The notes: a model not told the origin generated them from the sequence alone. A stretch of DNA of 64,000 nucleotides from Desulfobacterales bacterium (GCA_034520365.1 JAXHNP010000006.1:1109001-1173000); one strand, 5' to 3'. Positions 16,692 through 26,504 are shown, numbered from the stretch's first letter. Program-made: numbers and translations.

Positions 16692-18674
16692 ATGCCCGGT
16701 GGAAAACCTCGTAAGGAGAAGCCGGCCAATCGCGCCAGAGAGCCCGAAACTGGACTGAAGCCCGGTGATAGCGATACCAGGCCGGCACCCAATGACCATC
16801 CCGCGCCTGCCTGCGCTGCGGATGCGCCGCCGGTTCATGAATTTTCGTCCGAACATATTAAATCGACCATTTTAGACGGCATCGCAGACATCGTCGCCTT
16901 CTATTCGTCGCCTGACATGACGCCGGCATGGATGAACCAGGCGCTTATCAGCGCATCCGGCTATGACAGAGCCGAACTCCTCTCAATGACCTGTCATGAA
17001 TGCTGGTTTCAAAGGCAGACCCCCTGTCCGGACTGTCCGGTTCTGAAAACCTTTGAAACCCTAACCCCCCATGAAATGCATCAGGAAGCCCCTGACGGAC
17101 GATGCTGGTACCTCCGGAGTTTTCCAATGCTCAGTGAATCCGGCGGATTGCAGGGCGTGATTGAGGTGGTCCGGGAGATCACCGACCGGAAGCTGGCGGA
17201 AAAGGCGCTTCAGGAGAGCGAAGCCAAGTATCGGGGCATTCTGGCCAATATCGAGGACGGCTATTATGAAGTGGATCTCTACGGCAACCTGACATTTTTC
17301 AATGATTCCCTGTGTGACATTCTGGGCTACCCCCGTTCCGAACTCATGGGCATGAACTACCGTACTTTTATGCTGGAAGAAGATGCGGACCGCGTGTTTA
17401 AAACCTTCAATCAGGTATTTGCCACAGGCAATGGGGCCAAAGGGTTCGAATGGCGGGTAAAACGCAAAGACGGCAAGAATATCTATCTTGATACATCCGT
17501 ATCTATAATTTGCGATGTTGAAGGCAATATTATAAACTTCGGAGGGATTACCCGGGATGTCACCGAGCGCCGATATGCCGAGGATGCCCTGCGCGAAAGC
17601 GAGGCGAAATATCGCTCCCTTTTTGAAAGTCTGCCGATCGGCCTGTTTCAGACCACCATGGACGGCCGGATTATCGATGCCAACCCGGCCTGCTTGGTAA
17701 TTTTCCGGTGTCCCAGCCGGGAAGACCTAATGGCCCAGGACGCCCGGAAGGCGTATTTAAAGCCGGCCGATGGAGAAAATTTTCGGCGCCAGCTGATGCG
17801 AAACGGCTATGTGCGGGATTACGAATCCCGGCTCTGGTGCTGGGACGGCGCGATCGTCTGGGTAAACATTACCGCCCATGTCATATATGATGATTGGGGC
17901 AATTTTTCCCATATCGAGGGGTCACTGCAGGATATTACGGAGCGTAAAAAAGCCGAGGCCGCCCTTCAGAAATCCCATGAGGAGCTGCGGAATTTTTCAA
18001 AGCATCTGGAAGCCGCCCGGGAGCAGGAGCGCACTATCATTGCAAGGGAGGTCCATGATGACCTGGGCCAGTTATTAACAGCCATCAAGTTCGATCTGGC
18101 CTGGATGAAACGCCATGCCCCGGAAGGGGATACGGACACGCTGCTGGAAAAAGTGGATATGACCATCGGGCTGGTCAATGAATCCCTTCAGTCTGTGAAA
18201 CATATTTCCGCCCGGCTGCGGCCGGATGTGCTGAATGACCTGGGCCTTGAGGCGGCAATGGATTGGTATCTTTCGGAGTTTCGCGATCGAACCGGCATTA
18301 AATGCGATTCCCGCATCCAGCAGCAGACCTTTTCCGGAGACGGCATCTGCGATGAATTGTGCACCTCCATGTTCCGGATTTTTCAGGAGGCTTTGACCAA
18401 TATCGCCCGTCACGCCAAGGCCACGGAAGTATTTGTAAAGCTTGACCAGTCAGATGGCTGGATCGATTTTCAAATTATTGATAACGGCGTCGGTGTAGAT
18501 ACGGAGGCGCTTAATGACAGTGGGTCCTATGGGCTTTTGGGGATCCGGGAGCGGGTCAATGCCTTTGGCGGCCATATGGAGCTGGCCGCAGGAGCCGAAA
18601 AAGGGACTGCCTTAAAGATTAAACTGCCGGTTGTCAAAAAAGATGAGACGGCAACGCAAGGGAATCGGGCGTGA
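16692..18674 (+). CDS. PAS-domain sensor histidine kinase (NarL/LuxR-partner type)
   Basis: 660 residues from ATG 16692, preceded by GGAGG at 8 bases; the longer ORF start reaches back into the mobile element. After a low-complexity, probably disordered start there are three PAS/PAC units (about residues 55-180, 180-305, 305-430), each ending in a DITERK/DVTERR-type PAC motif. The first contains a Cys-rich stretch (CHECWFQRQTPCPDC) that could bind metal or heme/FeS. The kinase core is HisKA_3 (AREVHDDLGQLLTAIKFDLA, His near 455) and a HATPase (DNGVGVD; YGLLGIRERVNAFGG). No membrane segment is visible, so it is a cytoplasmic sensor. Partner regulator follows at 18921. Confidence 0.88.
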   Translation: MPGGKPRKEKPANRAREPETGLKPGDSDTRPAPNDHPAPACAADAPPVHEFSSEHIKSTILDGIADIVAFYSSPDMTPAWMNQALISASGYDRAELLSMTCHECWFQRQTPCPDCPVLKTFETLTPHEMHQEAPDGRCWYLRSFPMLSESGGLQGVIEVVREITDRKLAEKALQESEAKYRGILANIEDGYYEVDLYGNLTFFNDSLCDILGYPRSELMGMNYRTFMLEEDADRVFKTFNQVFATGNGAKGFEWRVKRKDGKNIYLDTSVSIICDVEGNIINFGGITRDVTERRYAEDALRESEAKYRSLFESLPIGLFQTTMDGRIIDANPACLVIFRCPSREDLMAQDARKAYLKPADGENFRRQLMRNGYVRDYESRLWCWDGAIVWVNITAHVIYDDWGNFSHIEGSLQDITERKKAEAALQKSHEELRNFSKHLEAAREQERTIIAREVHDDLGQLLTAIKFDLAWMKRHAPEGDTDTLLEKVDMTIGLVNESLQSVKHISARLRPDVLNDLGLEAAMDWYLSEFRDRTGIKCDSRIQQQTFSGDGICDELCTSMFRIFQEALTNIARHAKATEVFVKLDQSDGWIDFQIIDNGVGVDTEALNDSGSYGLLGIRERVNAFGGHMELAAGAEKGTALKIKLPVVKKDETATQGNRA

Positions 18675-18920
18675 GTGGATACAGCGGTAAATGCGGCTCC
18701 CTGAATTAAGTTTATGGGTCGGTGTCGGTAAAAGGATGACAAGTATAAAAGAATGGGGATGACATAAATTTCAGACGCAGCAGGATAGTCTCCAGCTTGT
18801 ATATAAGGTATAGAAAATATAGTCCATGTCTGTCCGTTTTCCATGATTTCAGGGATAACCCCAAAATCCGGGGTGAACAGGCAGGCTGCTAATTGAACAT
18901 TTATACGCAGGAATGTTGTT

Positions 18921-19553
18921 ATGGTTAAAATCTTTATCGCCGATGATCATGCGGTGGTACGTCAGGGGTTAAAGCAGATTATTTCAGAAGTCTCTGATAT
19001 GCAGGTCCTCGGAGAGTCAGATAACGGATTCGAGGTGATCGACCATCTAAAGGCCGGCAATTATGATATGGTGATACTCGACATCACCATGCCGGGCCCA
19101 AATATCATTGATCTGGTGAAACAAATCCGCCAGATTAAACCCCAGATGCCCATTCTGGTGTTAAGTATTCATCCCGAAGAGCAGTATGCCGTGCGGGTGC
19201 TGCGGTGCGGGGCATCCGGTTACCTGACCAAGGAAAGCGCGCCGGAGGAGCTGGTCAACGCGATCCGAAAATTATCCAAGGGCGGCAAATATGTCAGCGC
19301 AACCCTGGCGGAAAAACTGCTTTTCACCCTGGGCACGGACCAGGAAAAACTGCCGCATGATAATTTATCAGACCGTGAGTATCAGTCCCTCTGCATGATT
19401 GCCGCCGGCAAAACGGTTAAGGATATCGCCCGGGATTTGAATCTGAGTGAAAAAACCATCAGTACCTACCGCTCCCGGGTGCTCCAGAAAATGGGCATGA
19501 AAAACAATGCCGAGATCACGCATTATGCGTTTAAATACGGGCTGGTGAATTAA
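18921..19553 (+). CDS. NarL/LuxR-type response regulator
   Basis: 210 residues. The receiver domain (1-120) has IFIADDHAVVRQGL acidic pair, phospho-acceptor Asp54 in VILDITMPG, and the conserved Lys in GYLTKESAPEEL. The LuxR-type HTH occupies about 145-205 (NLSDREYQSLCMIAAGKTVK, DLNLSEKTISTYRSRVLQKM). It is the natural partner of the PAS histidine kinase 246 bases upstream; HisKA_3 kinases normally pair with NarL-type regulators. Targets are unknown. A strong intrinsic terminator follows at 19592-19625. Confidence 0.93.
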   Translation: MVKIFIADDHAVVRQGLKQIISEVSDMQVLGESDNGFEVIDHLKAGNYDMVILDITMPGPNIIDLVKQIRQIKPQMPILVLSIHPEEQYAVRVLRCGASGYLTKESAPEELVNAIRKLSKGGKYVSATLAEKLLFTLGTDQEKLPHDNLSDREYQSLCMIAAGKTVKDIARDLNLSEKTISTYRSRVLQKMGMKNNAEITHYAFKYGLVN

Positions 19554-19591
19554 AACGCTTTCTTTCATTTTTTTTCATTTTTTTCCTCCAC

Positions 19592-19625
19592 TGGGCGATC
19601 CTTACGGGGTCGCCCAAACTTTTTT
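19592..19625 (+). terminator. Intrinsic terminator after the response regulator
   Basis: TGGGCGA pairs with TCGCCCA around a loop containing CC..GG, followed by CTTTTTTA. It lies about 40 bases after the stop of the response-regulator gene. Confidence 0.8.
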
Positions 19626-19871
19626 ATGGCGTTGCAAAAATGCGTCTGTAATGGCGCCATTCATTTCCAAAATGCCATCCTATCAACTAAACCTTTACTT
19701 TAAAAATATATATTCAAATTACCGTAATAATATAATTTTAATTATATTATGGCATGATCCGCATGATTTCAATGGCATTGCGATAAATTACGATTATGAT
19801 ATCTATTAAGAACGGAAAGCAGTCTGGATTGCAGGTTTAAAAACCGCCTTTTCCGAATATGAATGATTGTA

Positions 19872-20038
19872 TGTGCAGAGTCAATGCCATTAACGTAAGA
19901 GCAGAAATAGGCTCGGTGGTCATTTCGAGCGGCAGCGAGAAATCTTATAATTGCATGATTTTTTTAGATTTCTCGTCACTGTCGTTCCTCGAAATGACAG
20001 AGGCGGAATGCTAAAGTTAATGACATTGTGTGCAGAGT
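19872..20038. mobile_element. MITE-like element with CAATGCCATTAAC ends, copy 2, with 10-bp duplication
   Basis: The element is 19882-20028, ends CAATGCCATTAAC / GTTAATGACATTG, with the same internal GTCATTTCGAGCGGCAGCG palindrome as the copy at 7619. TGTGCAGAGT occurs directly on both sides (19872-19881 and 20029-20038), a perfect 10-bp target duplication. It sits immediately upstream of trmI, whose ribosome site begins 8 bases later, so the trmI promoter must lie in or above the element. Confidence 0.85.
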
Positions 20039-20056
20039 CTCATACGGAGGCAGATG

Positions 20057-20899
20057 ATGCAGATTGGTGAAGGCGATATGGTGGTTTGTCATTTCAAGGA
20101 TAAAGGGCCCAAGCTGATCCGGGTTAAGGAAGACGGCGAGATGAATACAAAGCACGGGAAACTCTCCTATTCCAGAATGATCGGCCGGCCTTACGGCGCC
20201 GCCATTACGACCAGTACCGGCCATCCCGTGTATCTTCTGAAGCCAACTGCAGAGGATTTGGCCATGGGGGTGCGCCGGATTTCAAATATTAACTATCCAA
20301 AGGATATTTCCCGGATCCTGTATCGAATCGGCATCAAGCCCGGGGCGCGGGTAATTGAAATCGGGGCGGGTTCCGGTGCCATGGCCATCAGCCTGGCTTA
20401 TGCGGTGGGCCCTGAGGGCTGTATCTATACTTACGATATCCGGGAGGATATGCTGAAATGCACCGGCAAGAATCTGCACCGGGTGGGACTGGCCGATCGG
20501 GTGGCGCTTAAACTGAGGGATAAAAAAGAGCCGCTGTCTGAAACAGGCGTGGATGCACTTTTAATGGATATCCCAACGCCCTGGGAGGAACTTGACGCCG
20601 CATGGGCGGCGCTTTGTTCCGGCGGGTATCTGGCCTGCACGGTGCCGACCTATGATCAGCTGGGTGAACTTGCCATATGCCTCTCTAAAAATGGCTTTCT
20701 GCCCCTGGAAGCCATGGAAATCATGTGCCGGCCGCTTCGGGCGGAAAGAGGGCGGACCCGGCCGGAGTTTAAAATGATTACCCATACCCAGATGATTCAG
20801 TTTGCCGTCAAAATTCTGCCGACAGAAGCAGGCGTATCGGCAGCGGCAGATGATGCGGATATGGGTATAAATGAAGATGAAAATGACGGATTTTATTAA
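20057..20899 (+). CDS. trmI: tRNA (adenine-N1)-methyltransferase (TrmI type)
   Basis: 280 residues from the second of two adjacent ATGs (20057), which gives a 6-base gap from GGAGG. The N-terminal beta domain ([20 protein letters not shown]) precedes a Rossmann methyltransferase: [20 protein letters not shown] is motif I, followed by YTYDIREDM and [14 protein letters not shown]. This is the bacterial/archaeal TrmI family that makes m1A58 in the tRNA T-loop as a tetramer. The C-terminal about 25 residues are acidic and unusual. It is followed 11 bases later by gpmA, so both are probably co-transcribed. Confidence 0.85.
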   Translation: MQIGEGDMVVCHFKDKGPKLIRVKEDGEMNTKHGKLSYSRMIGRPYGAAITTSTGHPVYLLKPTAEDLAMGVRRISNINYPKDISRILYRIGIKPGARVIEIGAGSGAMAISLAYAVGPEGCIYTYDIREDMLKCTGKNLHRVGLADRVALKLRDKKEPLSETGVDALLMDIPTPWEELDAAWAALCSGGYLACTVPTYDQLGELAICLSKNGFLPLEAMEIMCRPLRAERGRTRPEFKMITHTQMIQFAVKILPTEAGVSAAADDADMGINEDENDGFY

Positions 20900-20910
20900 A
20901 GAGGATAACT

Positions 20911-21660
20911 ATGAACCAGCTCGTTCTTTTACGACACGGGGAAAGCGTCTGGAACAAGGAAAACCGGTTTACCGGATGGACGGATGTGGATTTGACTGAT
21001 GCCGGCATTGAAGAGGCCAGGTCTGCCGGCCGGATTTTAAGAGAAAAGGGGTTTGTTTTTGACGTTGCGTTTACCTCGGTTTTAAAGCGCGCCATCCGGA
21101 CCCTGTGGATTGTGATGGATGAAATGGATCGGATGTGGATTCCGGTGCACAACTCCTGGCGGCTCAATGAACGGATGTACGGGTTCCTTCAGGGGCTGAA
21201 CAAGGCGGAAACAGCCGAACAATACGGAGAGGAGCAGGTCCAAATCTGGCGCCGGAGCTATGATATTGCGCCCGGGGCGATTGAAAAGGGCGATCCCCGT
21301 GATCCGGCACTGGATCCCAGGTATGCGGATCTTGACGACAAACAGATCCCCCGCACCGAGAGTTTAAAGGACACCATCGAGCGGTTTCTGCCCTATTGGC
21401 ATAACAGCATTGCCCCGGCCATAAAATCGGGCCGCCGGGTAATCATTGCCGCGCACGGCAATAGCCTGAGAGGCCTGGTCATGCATCTGGACAATATCTC
21501 GGAGGAGGAAATCGTTAAGCTGAATATCCCCACCGGCATTCCGCTGGTCTATGAGCTGGATGAGTCCTTAAATGCCACGAATCATTATTACCTGGGCGAT
21601 CCGGAGGCAGTGGCCCGGGCCGAGGCCGTGGTAGCCGGTCAGGGGAAAAGTAAAGCGTGA
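20911..21660 (+). CDS. gpmA: 2,3-bisphosphoglycerate-dependent phosphoglycerate mutase
   Basis: 249 residues, full length. [20 protein letters not shown] is the active-site start (His9 phosphorylated), [19 protein letters not shown] and the final [14 protein letters not shown] carry the remaining catalytic residues. It interconverts 2- and 3-phosphoglycerate in glycolysis/gluconeogenesis. GAGG 5-8 bases upstream supports ATG 20911. The stop codon lies inside the left end of a dispersed repeat (21659-21808), so the repeat forms the immediate 3' region. Confidence 0.95.
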   Translation: MNQLVLLRHGESVWNKENRFTGWTDVDLTDAGIEEARSAGRILREKGFVFDVAFTSVLKRAIRTLWIVMDEMDRMWIPVHNSWRLNERMYGFLQGLNKAETAEQYGEEQVQIWRRSYDIAPGAIEKGDPRDPALDPRYADLDDKQIPRTESLKDTIERFLPYWHNSIAPAIKSGRRVIIAAHGNSLRGLVMHLDNISEEEIVKLNIPTGIPLVYELDESLNATNHYYLGDPEAVARAEAVVAGQGKSKA

Positions 21661-21808
21661 TGGCTTCGCAAAAAGCCCAATATTTTTGTTGCGCTGCAAC
21701 CCCCGGAATTTCACGTACGATTAAGTAACCTGCATTCCTCGGGATTTGCGCGCCGCGATTTTGAACATTTTGCTTTCCCATTTCAAAATTGACTTTTTGC
21801 GAGCTGTC
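21659..21808. repeat. Dispersed ~150-bp palindromic repeat, GGCTTCGCAAAAAGTC family, copy 3
   Basis: Left end GATGGCTTCGCAAAAAG overlaps the gpmA stop; right end GACTTTTTGCGAGCTGTC lies 22 bases before egtD. Interior resembles copies at 1518 and 13090 but is the most diverged of the three. Confidence 0.8.
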
Positions 21809-21830
21809 AAATTTAACAGGGAGTTTTGCC

Positions 21831-22829
21831 ATGAAAGCCACCTATCAGGTCCTCTCACCCGGCGATGTCCGCGCCTGCAGCGAAAATGACGAATTCGCAT
21901 CCGACCTGCTTTACGGATTGTCCCAGCCGGTTAAAAGCGTCCCCAGCAAATACCTCTATGATGAAACCGGCAGCCGGCTTTTCTGCCGGATTATGGAGCT
22001 GCCGGAATATTATCCCACGCGCTGCGAAACCGAAATCCTGCTGCGATACAGCCCGGCGATTATCCAGGCGGTTTCCGCCGCGCGGCTGAATCTGGTCGAG
22101 CTGGGCGCGGGCGACGGCAGTAAAACCCGCATCCTGATCAATGAGCTGCGCAGTCAAAAAATCGATTTCCGCTATGTACCGATTGATATATCCGAAAGTG
22201 CGGTCAGCGGGCTTTGTTCGAATCTCTCCCGGGAGTGTCCGGAGATTTCCGTAAACGGCCTGGTATCTGATTATTTTGTGGGCGTGGACTGGCTCTCCCA
22301 TCAGAATGCGGCCAGGAATCTCATTCTGTTTCTGGGCTCAAACATCGGTAACTTTTCGCCATCTTATCAGATCCAGTTTCTCTCAAGCCTCTGGAACGCA
22401 CTGAATCATGGTGATTATGTGCTGATCGGGATGGACCTGAAAAAGGATGCGGCCATTATTAACCAAGCGTATAATGATGCGCAAGGGGTGACCGCCGCCT
22501 TTAACCTGAACTTGTTAAGCCGGATCAATCGGGAGCTCGGTGGAGATTTTGGTGCGGATCAGTTTACCTATTACAGTGCATGGGATGCATTTGACGGAGC
22601 GGTCAAAAGCTGCCTGCTGAGCAAAAAATCCCAATCCATATACATTGATGCGTTATGCCGCAATTTTTCCTTTGACGCCTGGGAACCTTTTCATACGGAA
22701 TCCTCCTATAAATTCACCCTTCCAGATATGCAGGCAAAGGCCCGGCACGTCGGTTTTGAGGTTATTGAAAACTACTCGGATGCGCGGCACTATTTTGTGG
22801 ACTCGCTTTGGCGGGTGATCAAGCAGTAA
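21831..22829 (+). CDS. egtD: L-histidine N-alpha-methyltransferase-like (EgtD)
   Basis: 332 residues from ATG 21831 (AGGGAG 8 bases upstream). It shows the whole EgtD pattern: KYLYDETGSRLFCRIMELPE, YYPTRCETEIL, LVELGAGDGSKTRIL (SAM motif), LILFLGSNIGNFSP, GMDLKKDAAIINQAYND, VTAAFNLNLLSRINRELG, and TESSYKFTL, in which the E-x-S that contacts histidine in characterised EgtD is kept. EgtD makes hercynine, the first ergothioneine intermediate. No EgtB, EanB or other ergothioneine gene is in the window, so the end product is uncertain; other amino-acid trimethylation is possible. Confidence 0.82.
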   Translation: MKATYQVLSPGDVRACSENDEFASDLLYGLSQPVKSVPSKYLYDETGSRLFCRIMELPEYYPTRCETEILLRYSPAIIQAVSAARLNLVELGAGDGSKTRILINELRSQKIDFRYVPIDISESAVSGLCSNLSRECPEISVNGLVSDYFVGVDWLSHQNAARNLILFLGSNIGNFSPSYQIQFLSSLWNALNHGDYVLIGMDLKKDAAIINQAYNDAQGVTAAFNLNLLSRINRELGGDFGADQFTYYSAWDAFDGAVKSCLLSKKSQSIYIDALCRNFSFDAWEPFHTESSYKFTLPDMQAKARHVGFEVIENYSDARHYFVDSLWRVIKQ

Positions 22830-23109
22830 CGTCAACATTTATATTTTATGCCATTTTGGGAACTTGTCGGATTCCTGTTGGATTGCGGGCGGTTTTTTGG
22901 TATTTATTTCAATAGGCGTTTCCTGAAAGCGAATCGCCTTTTATTTAGATCTCGCCTGGATAGGAAACCCATCAAAAAAGGAACGAATTAGCCGTGTACC
23001 CCTATATCATATCGGTTTTTATATTGATTAAGCGGATTTTCAGACTTACTGACTTGACCTAACCCGCTAATTGCCAGGCAAGCCTTTTCAGGCTGGAGAG
23101 CGCACCGTT

Positions 23110-23577
23110 ATGAAACTGAGTCATTTCCTGGACCAAGACCTGGTTTTCACCGGTTTGAAGGCCGATGACAAATCCGGGCTACTGGCGTTACTTGCCGACC
23201 GAGTGGCGGAGCGCTACCCGGACGTCAACCCGAAGGAATTGCAGCGGAAATTGACGGAGCGCGAAGAGGCCGGCAGCACGGGTATCGGCTTTGGCGTGGC
23301 GGTGCCCCATGCCACTGTTGACGGCCTGCCGAATACCGTCTGCCTGCTTGCCCTCACGGCCAAAGGCATTGATTTTGAAGCCATTGATCATCGCCCGGTC
23401 CGCATGGTTTTTCTGCTGGTCAGCCCGCCCGGGGAAACCGGCCTGCATATCAAGCTGCTGGCTCGCATCGCCCGCCTGATTAAAAGCGGGGAAATTCTAA
23501 AGGCAGCCTCCCAATCCATGGGCTCCAAGGAGATTTACGACCTTATCGCGCGAGAGGATGCCCGGCATGTCGAATAG
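23110..23577 (+). CDS. PTS EIIA-type (fructose/nitrogen class) regulatory protein
   Basis: 155 residues from ATG 23110. The PTS EIIA type-2 fold is clear: TEREEAGSTGIGFGVAVPHATV holds the phospho-acceptor His (about residue 67), and DHRPVRMVFLLVSPPGET, HIKLLARIARLI follow. Stand-alone EIIA of this class (PtsN-like) usually regulates transport or kinases rather than importing sugar. It heads a tight operon with a PII-like protein and two cation/proton antiporters, so regulation of the antiporters by phosphorylation state is the natural inference. The 3' end overlaps the next gene by about 11 bases. Confidence 0.85.
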   Translation: MKLSHFLDQDLVFTGLKADDKSGLLALLADRVAERYPDVNPKELQRKLTEREEAGSTGIGFGVAVPHATVDGLPNTVCLLALTAKGIDFEAIDHRPVRMVFLLVSPPGETGLHIKLLARIARLIKSGEILKAASQSMGSKEIYDLIAREDARHVE

Positions 23578-23929
23578 CCCTGAAGAAAAAATGCAGCTGC
23601 TGGTGATCGTGGTCAAGGATCACCACCAGGTGGAGGATATCCTCACCGGTTTTCTGGAACTCGGTTTGAGAGGGGCCACTGTGGTTGACGTACGGGGCAT
23701 GGGACAGATTATATCCTCTGAAATTCCCATATTTACGGGATTTAAATCGCTTTTTCCCGGCTGGGGGGCGGATACGTATATGATCATGTCCGTGGTGGAC
23801 TCAGATTCTCGTGAAAAAGCCTTTCATCTGGCCCGCGAAGTGTGCGACAATTTTGAATCCCCGGGCTCCGGGATCATGTTTACTTTACCGGTATTTCACG
23901 TGGAAGGTTTGGCAGAGGAGATACGATAG
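23567..23929 (+). CDS. PII-like small regulatory protein
   Basis: 120 residues; ATG 23567 is preferred because GAGAGG lies 9 bases upstream. The pattern (MQLLVIVVKDHHQVEDILTG, GLRGATVVDVRGMGQIIS, AREVCDNFESPGSGIMFTLP) is the ferredoxin-like PII fold: beta1 with a final IVV, helix, a GATVVDV beta2 and a T-loop-like segment after GMG. Trimeric PII proteins bind nucleotides and control transporters by direct contact. Here it lies between EIIA and the antiporters, with overlapping ends, which suggests allosteric control of those carriers. No ligand residues can be assigned with confidence. Confidence 0.7.
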   Translation: MSNSPEEKMQLLVIVVKDHHQVEDILTGFLELGLRGATVVDVRGMGQIISSEIPIFTGFKSLFPGWGADTYMIMSVVDSDSREKAFHLAREVCDNFESPGSGIMFTLPVFHVEGLAEEIR

Positions 23930-25138
23930 GTGACCAAGACCATTATCGGTTTAGTGATTCTGGTCTCTATCGCCCTGGTGGGGTATCGCAAAACCTTTGT
24001 CCGCCTGCCGCTGCCCTCAGGCGCCAGATTCTTTTTTCTCACCGGCACGGAATTTATTTTCATCGGACTGGCCCTTGGGGACCAATTCATGGGCCTCCTG
24101 GATCATGCCACCATTGCTCGGCTGGGCCCTTTGTTCAGTTTGGGCCTGGGGTATTTCGGCCTGGTTTTTGGGCTTCAGTTTGAAAAGGAGAAGGTAAGCC
24201 GCTTTCCGCGCGCGTTTTTCTCTGCTGCCTTGATACAGGCGACAGTTACGTTTTTACTGGTATTTGTCCCGTTTATTTGGCTTCTGCATCAAATGCGTTT
24301 CGATATGCCGGCTGTTGCCCTGGCGATGGCGATAGGCGCAGTGGCCTGCTGCACCTCCCCCACCATAATTGCCCTGATCGTAAATGAAGGCGGACACCGT
24401 ACCAATTCGAATGTGGATTTGATCCGTTATATTGCCGGATTTGATCCGCTCCTCGGATTTACTTTTTTTGGTTTGGCCGCATGCGCCCTGTACGCCGCGC
24501 CCTCGCCCCTTGGTATTGATTTTTTGCCGTTTCTGCAATGGATCGGGGTATCGATTGTTTTCGGCATCAGTATGGGATTTCTCCTGCATCTGCTGATCCA
24601 GGTCCATTGCGCGGAAGATGAACTCTGGGTATTTATTATCGGCATTATTACCTTTACCGGCGGGGTGGCCATCTTTTTCAGCCTTTCCCCCCTGTTTGTA
24701 AACATGATTGCGGGCGTGACCGCGGCCAATCTGCCGGGTTCGAAAGACCGGGTGTTTATGGCCGTCGCCCGTCAGGAAAAGCCTTTTTATATCGTATTTC
24801 TCATCCTGGCGGGCGCCGTCTGGCAGCCGGCAGCAGGTATAAGCATCGCCCTGGCGGCCGCCTATCTGTTTTTCCGCACCTGCGGCAAAATACTGGGCGG
24901 ATATGCGGCGGCCCGCTTCATTGCAAAGGATGTCAAGGCCCCGCCATGGTTCGGGCTGGTTTTTTTGTCGCAAAGCGGGGTTGCTATTGCCATGGCCATG
25001 GACCTCTATCTGGCGGGCAGCAGCCCCCTTATGAATCAGGTTGTGGGCATGCTCGTCATTGCTGTGATCATCAATGAGCTGATCAGTCCGGAAATCACCC
25101 GAAAGCTGTTGACGCGAACCTGGGGGGAGGTGGGGTGA
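23930..25138 (+). CDS. Cation:proton antiporter (CPA-type membrane domain) 1
   Basis: 402 residues, GTG start directly after the PII-like stop. About 11-12 hydrophobic segments with the Na+/H+-exchanger-like organisation: AIGAVACCTSPTIIALIVNEGG (discontinuous helix region) and a late PPWFGLVFLSQSGVAIAMAMDLYL segment resembling the KefB/NapA second half. No TrkA_N or CPA C-terminal regulatory domain is attached, so regulation probably comes from the EIIA and PII-like partners. Ion specificity is unknown. It overlaps the next antiporter by 4 bases (GTGA). Confidence 0.8.
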   Translation: MTKTIIGLVILVSIALVGYRKTFVRLPLPSGARFFFLTGTEFIFIGLALGDQFMGLLDHATIARLGPLFSLGLGYFGLVFGLQFEKEKVSRFPRAFFSAALIQATVTFLLVFVPFIWLLHQMRFDMPAVALAMAIGAVACCTSPTIIALIVNEGGHRTNSNVDLIRYIAGFDPLLGFTFFGLAACALYAAPSPLGIDFLPFLQWIGVSIVFGISMGFLLHLLIQVHCAEDELWVFIIGIITFTGGVAIFFSLSPLFVNMIAGVTAANLPGSKDRVFMAVARQEKPFYIVFLILAGAVWQPAAGISIALAAAYLFFRTCGKILGGYAAARFIAKDVKAPPWFGLVFLSQSGVAIAMAMDLYLAGSSPLMNQVVGMLVIAVIINELISPEITRKLLTRTWGEVG

Positions 25139-26463
25139 GGCGGCTTGCCGGATTGTTGCTTATTGTTATTTTCATGGCGCTTGTCATTACCGGCGCCGGA
25201 GCCTGGGATCGGCCGGAAGGCGCGCGTCTTTCCCTTTCCTTCGGTTTTTTACTGCTTGCGGCCTATCTGCTGGGTGATATCCTGTCCCGGTTGAATCTGC
25301 CGAAAATTACCGGATATATCATTGCCGGCGTGCTTGCCGGGCCGTATGTGGCCAATTTTATTCCCTCGGATACGGTGACTGAATTAAAGCTTCTGGATAA
25401 TCTGGCCCTGGCGGTGATCGCCCTTTCAGCCGGTGGAGAGCTGGATCTGGCTGAATTGAAAAAGCGGCGCCGCAGCATCTGTTTGGGTGTGCTGTTTCAG
25501 GTGGCCGGCGTTTTTGCCGGGATTTTCGGCTTGATTCTTTTGGGCCGAAAACTGATTCCGTTTCTCACCGACGCCCCCCTGCCGGTTCTTTTCTCAGCGG
25601 CTGCCGTGATCAGTGTCCTGTCAATCGCCCGCTCGCCATCTTCGGCAATGGCCATTATCAGTGAATGCAGGGCAAAAGGGCCGTTCACGGAAAGCATCCT
25701 AGGCGTTACCCTGATTATTGATGTGCTGGTGATAGCGCTGTTTGCGGCAACGGTTTCTATAGCTGTGGCCGTGGTCCAGGCGGATGCCAGCCTGGATATG
25801 ATTTTTTTATTAACCGTGGGGATGGCGGTGGCAGGCTCCGTTTTGGCCGGCCTGGTGATGGGCTGGATGATTGATTTTTTTATGCGGCGGGTGGGTGCTG
25901 AAATTCCGGTATTTATTCTGGCTGTCGCATTCCTGGTGACTTTTTTTTCTGATCAATTTGTCCAGCTGCTGGATCGGTTCTATAAGATCCATTTCCACCT
26001 GGAACCCATGCTGATTTGCATGACCGCGGGATTTTTTATTCGCAATTTTACCCAGAACGGCTTTTTTTTTATCCAACGGCTCGATCGGCTCTCCCTTCCG
26101 GTCTATATTCTGTTTTTTTCCCTGATCGGTGCCGGCTTGAACCTGTCCATACTCCGACAGACCTGGATGCTGGCGGTACTCCTGGCGATGGGGCGGGGGT
26201 TTTTTATATGGACAAGCGCCTGGTTGTCCGGCCGGCTGAGCGGTGATCCGCCGGTATTTGCAAAAATGGCCGGATTGTCCTATATTGCCCAGGCTGGCGT
26301 AAGCCTTGGGCTTTGCGGTATTCTGGCCAGAAATTTTCCGGGCTGGGGGGCCGCCGCCGCGGCAACGGTTGTGGCCGCGATTTCAATCAACCAGGTCTTC
26401 GGACCGATCACTTTTAAATATGCGCTGGACCGGGTCGGGGAATCCAGGCGCCCACGGTCCTAA
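25135..26463 (+). CDS. Cation:proton antiporter (CPA-type membrane domain) 2
   Basis: 442 residues, GTG start overlapping the previous stop by 4 bases. About 12-13 membrane segments with YLLGDILSRLNLPKITGYII and AGVLAGPYVANF, the classical CPA2 N-terminal signature, and late GLSYIAQAGVSLGLCG. It is paralogous in architecture but not closely similar to the preceding gene, and likewise lacks a cytosolic tail. The two may form a heteromeric carrier or two carriers under shared control; this is inference from overlap. Last gene of the EIIA-PII-antiporter operon. Confidence 0.82.
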   Translation: MRRLAGLLLIVIFMALVITGAGAWDRPEGARLSLSFGFLLLAAYLLGDILSRLNLPKITGYIIAGVLAGPYVANFIPSDTVTELKLLDNLALAVIALSAGGELDLAELKKRRRSICLGVLFQVAGVFAGIFGLILLGRKLIPFLTDAPLPVLFSAAAVISVLSIARSPSSAMAIISECRAKGPFTESILGVTLIIDVLVIALFAATVSIAVAVVQADASLDMIFLLTVGMAVAGSVLAGLVMGWMIDFFMRRVGAEIPVFILAVAFLVTFFSDQFVQLLDRFYKIHFHLEPMLICMTAGFFIRNFTQNGFFFIQRLDRLSLPVYILFFSLIGAGLNLSILRQTWMLAVLLAMGRGFFIWTSAWLSGRLSGDPPVFAKMAGLSYIAQAGVSLGLCGILARNFPGWGAAAAATVVAAISINQVFGPITFKYALDRVGESRRPRS

Positions 26464-26504
26464 ATATTTTTGAATGAATATCAGATAATGCAGCGGGTGG
26501 ACTG

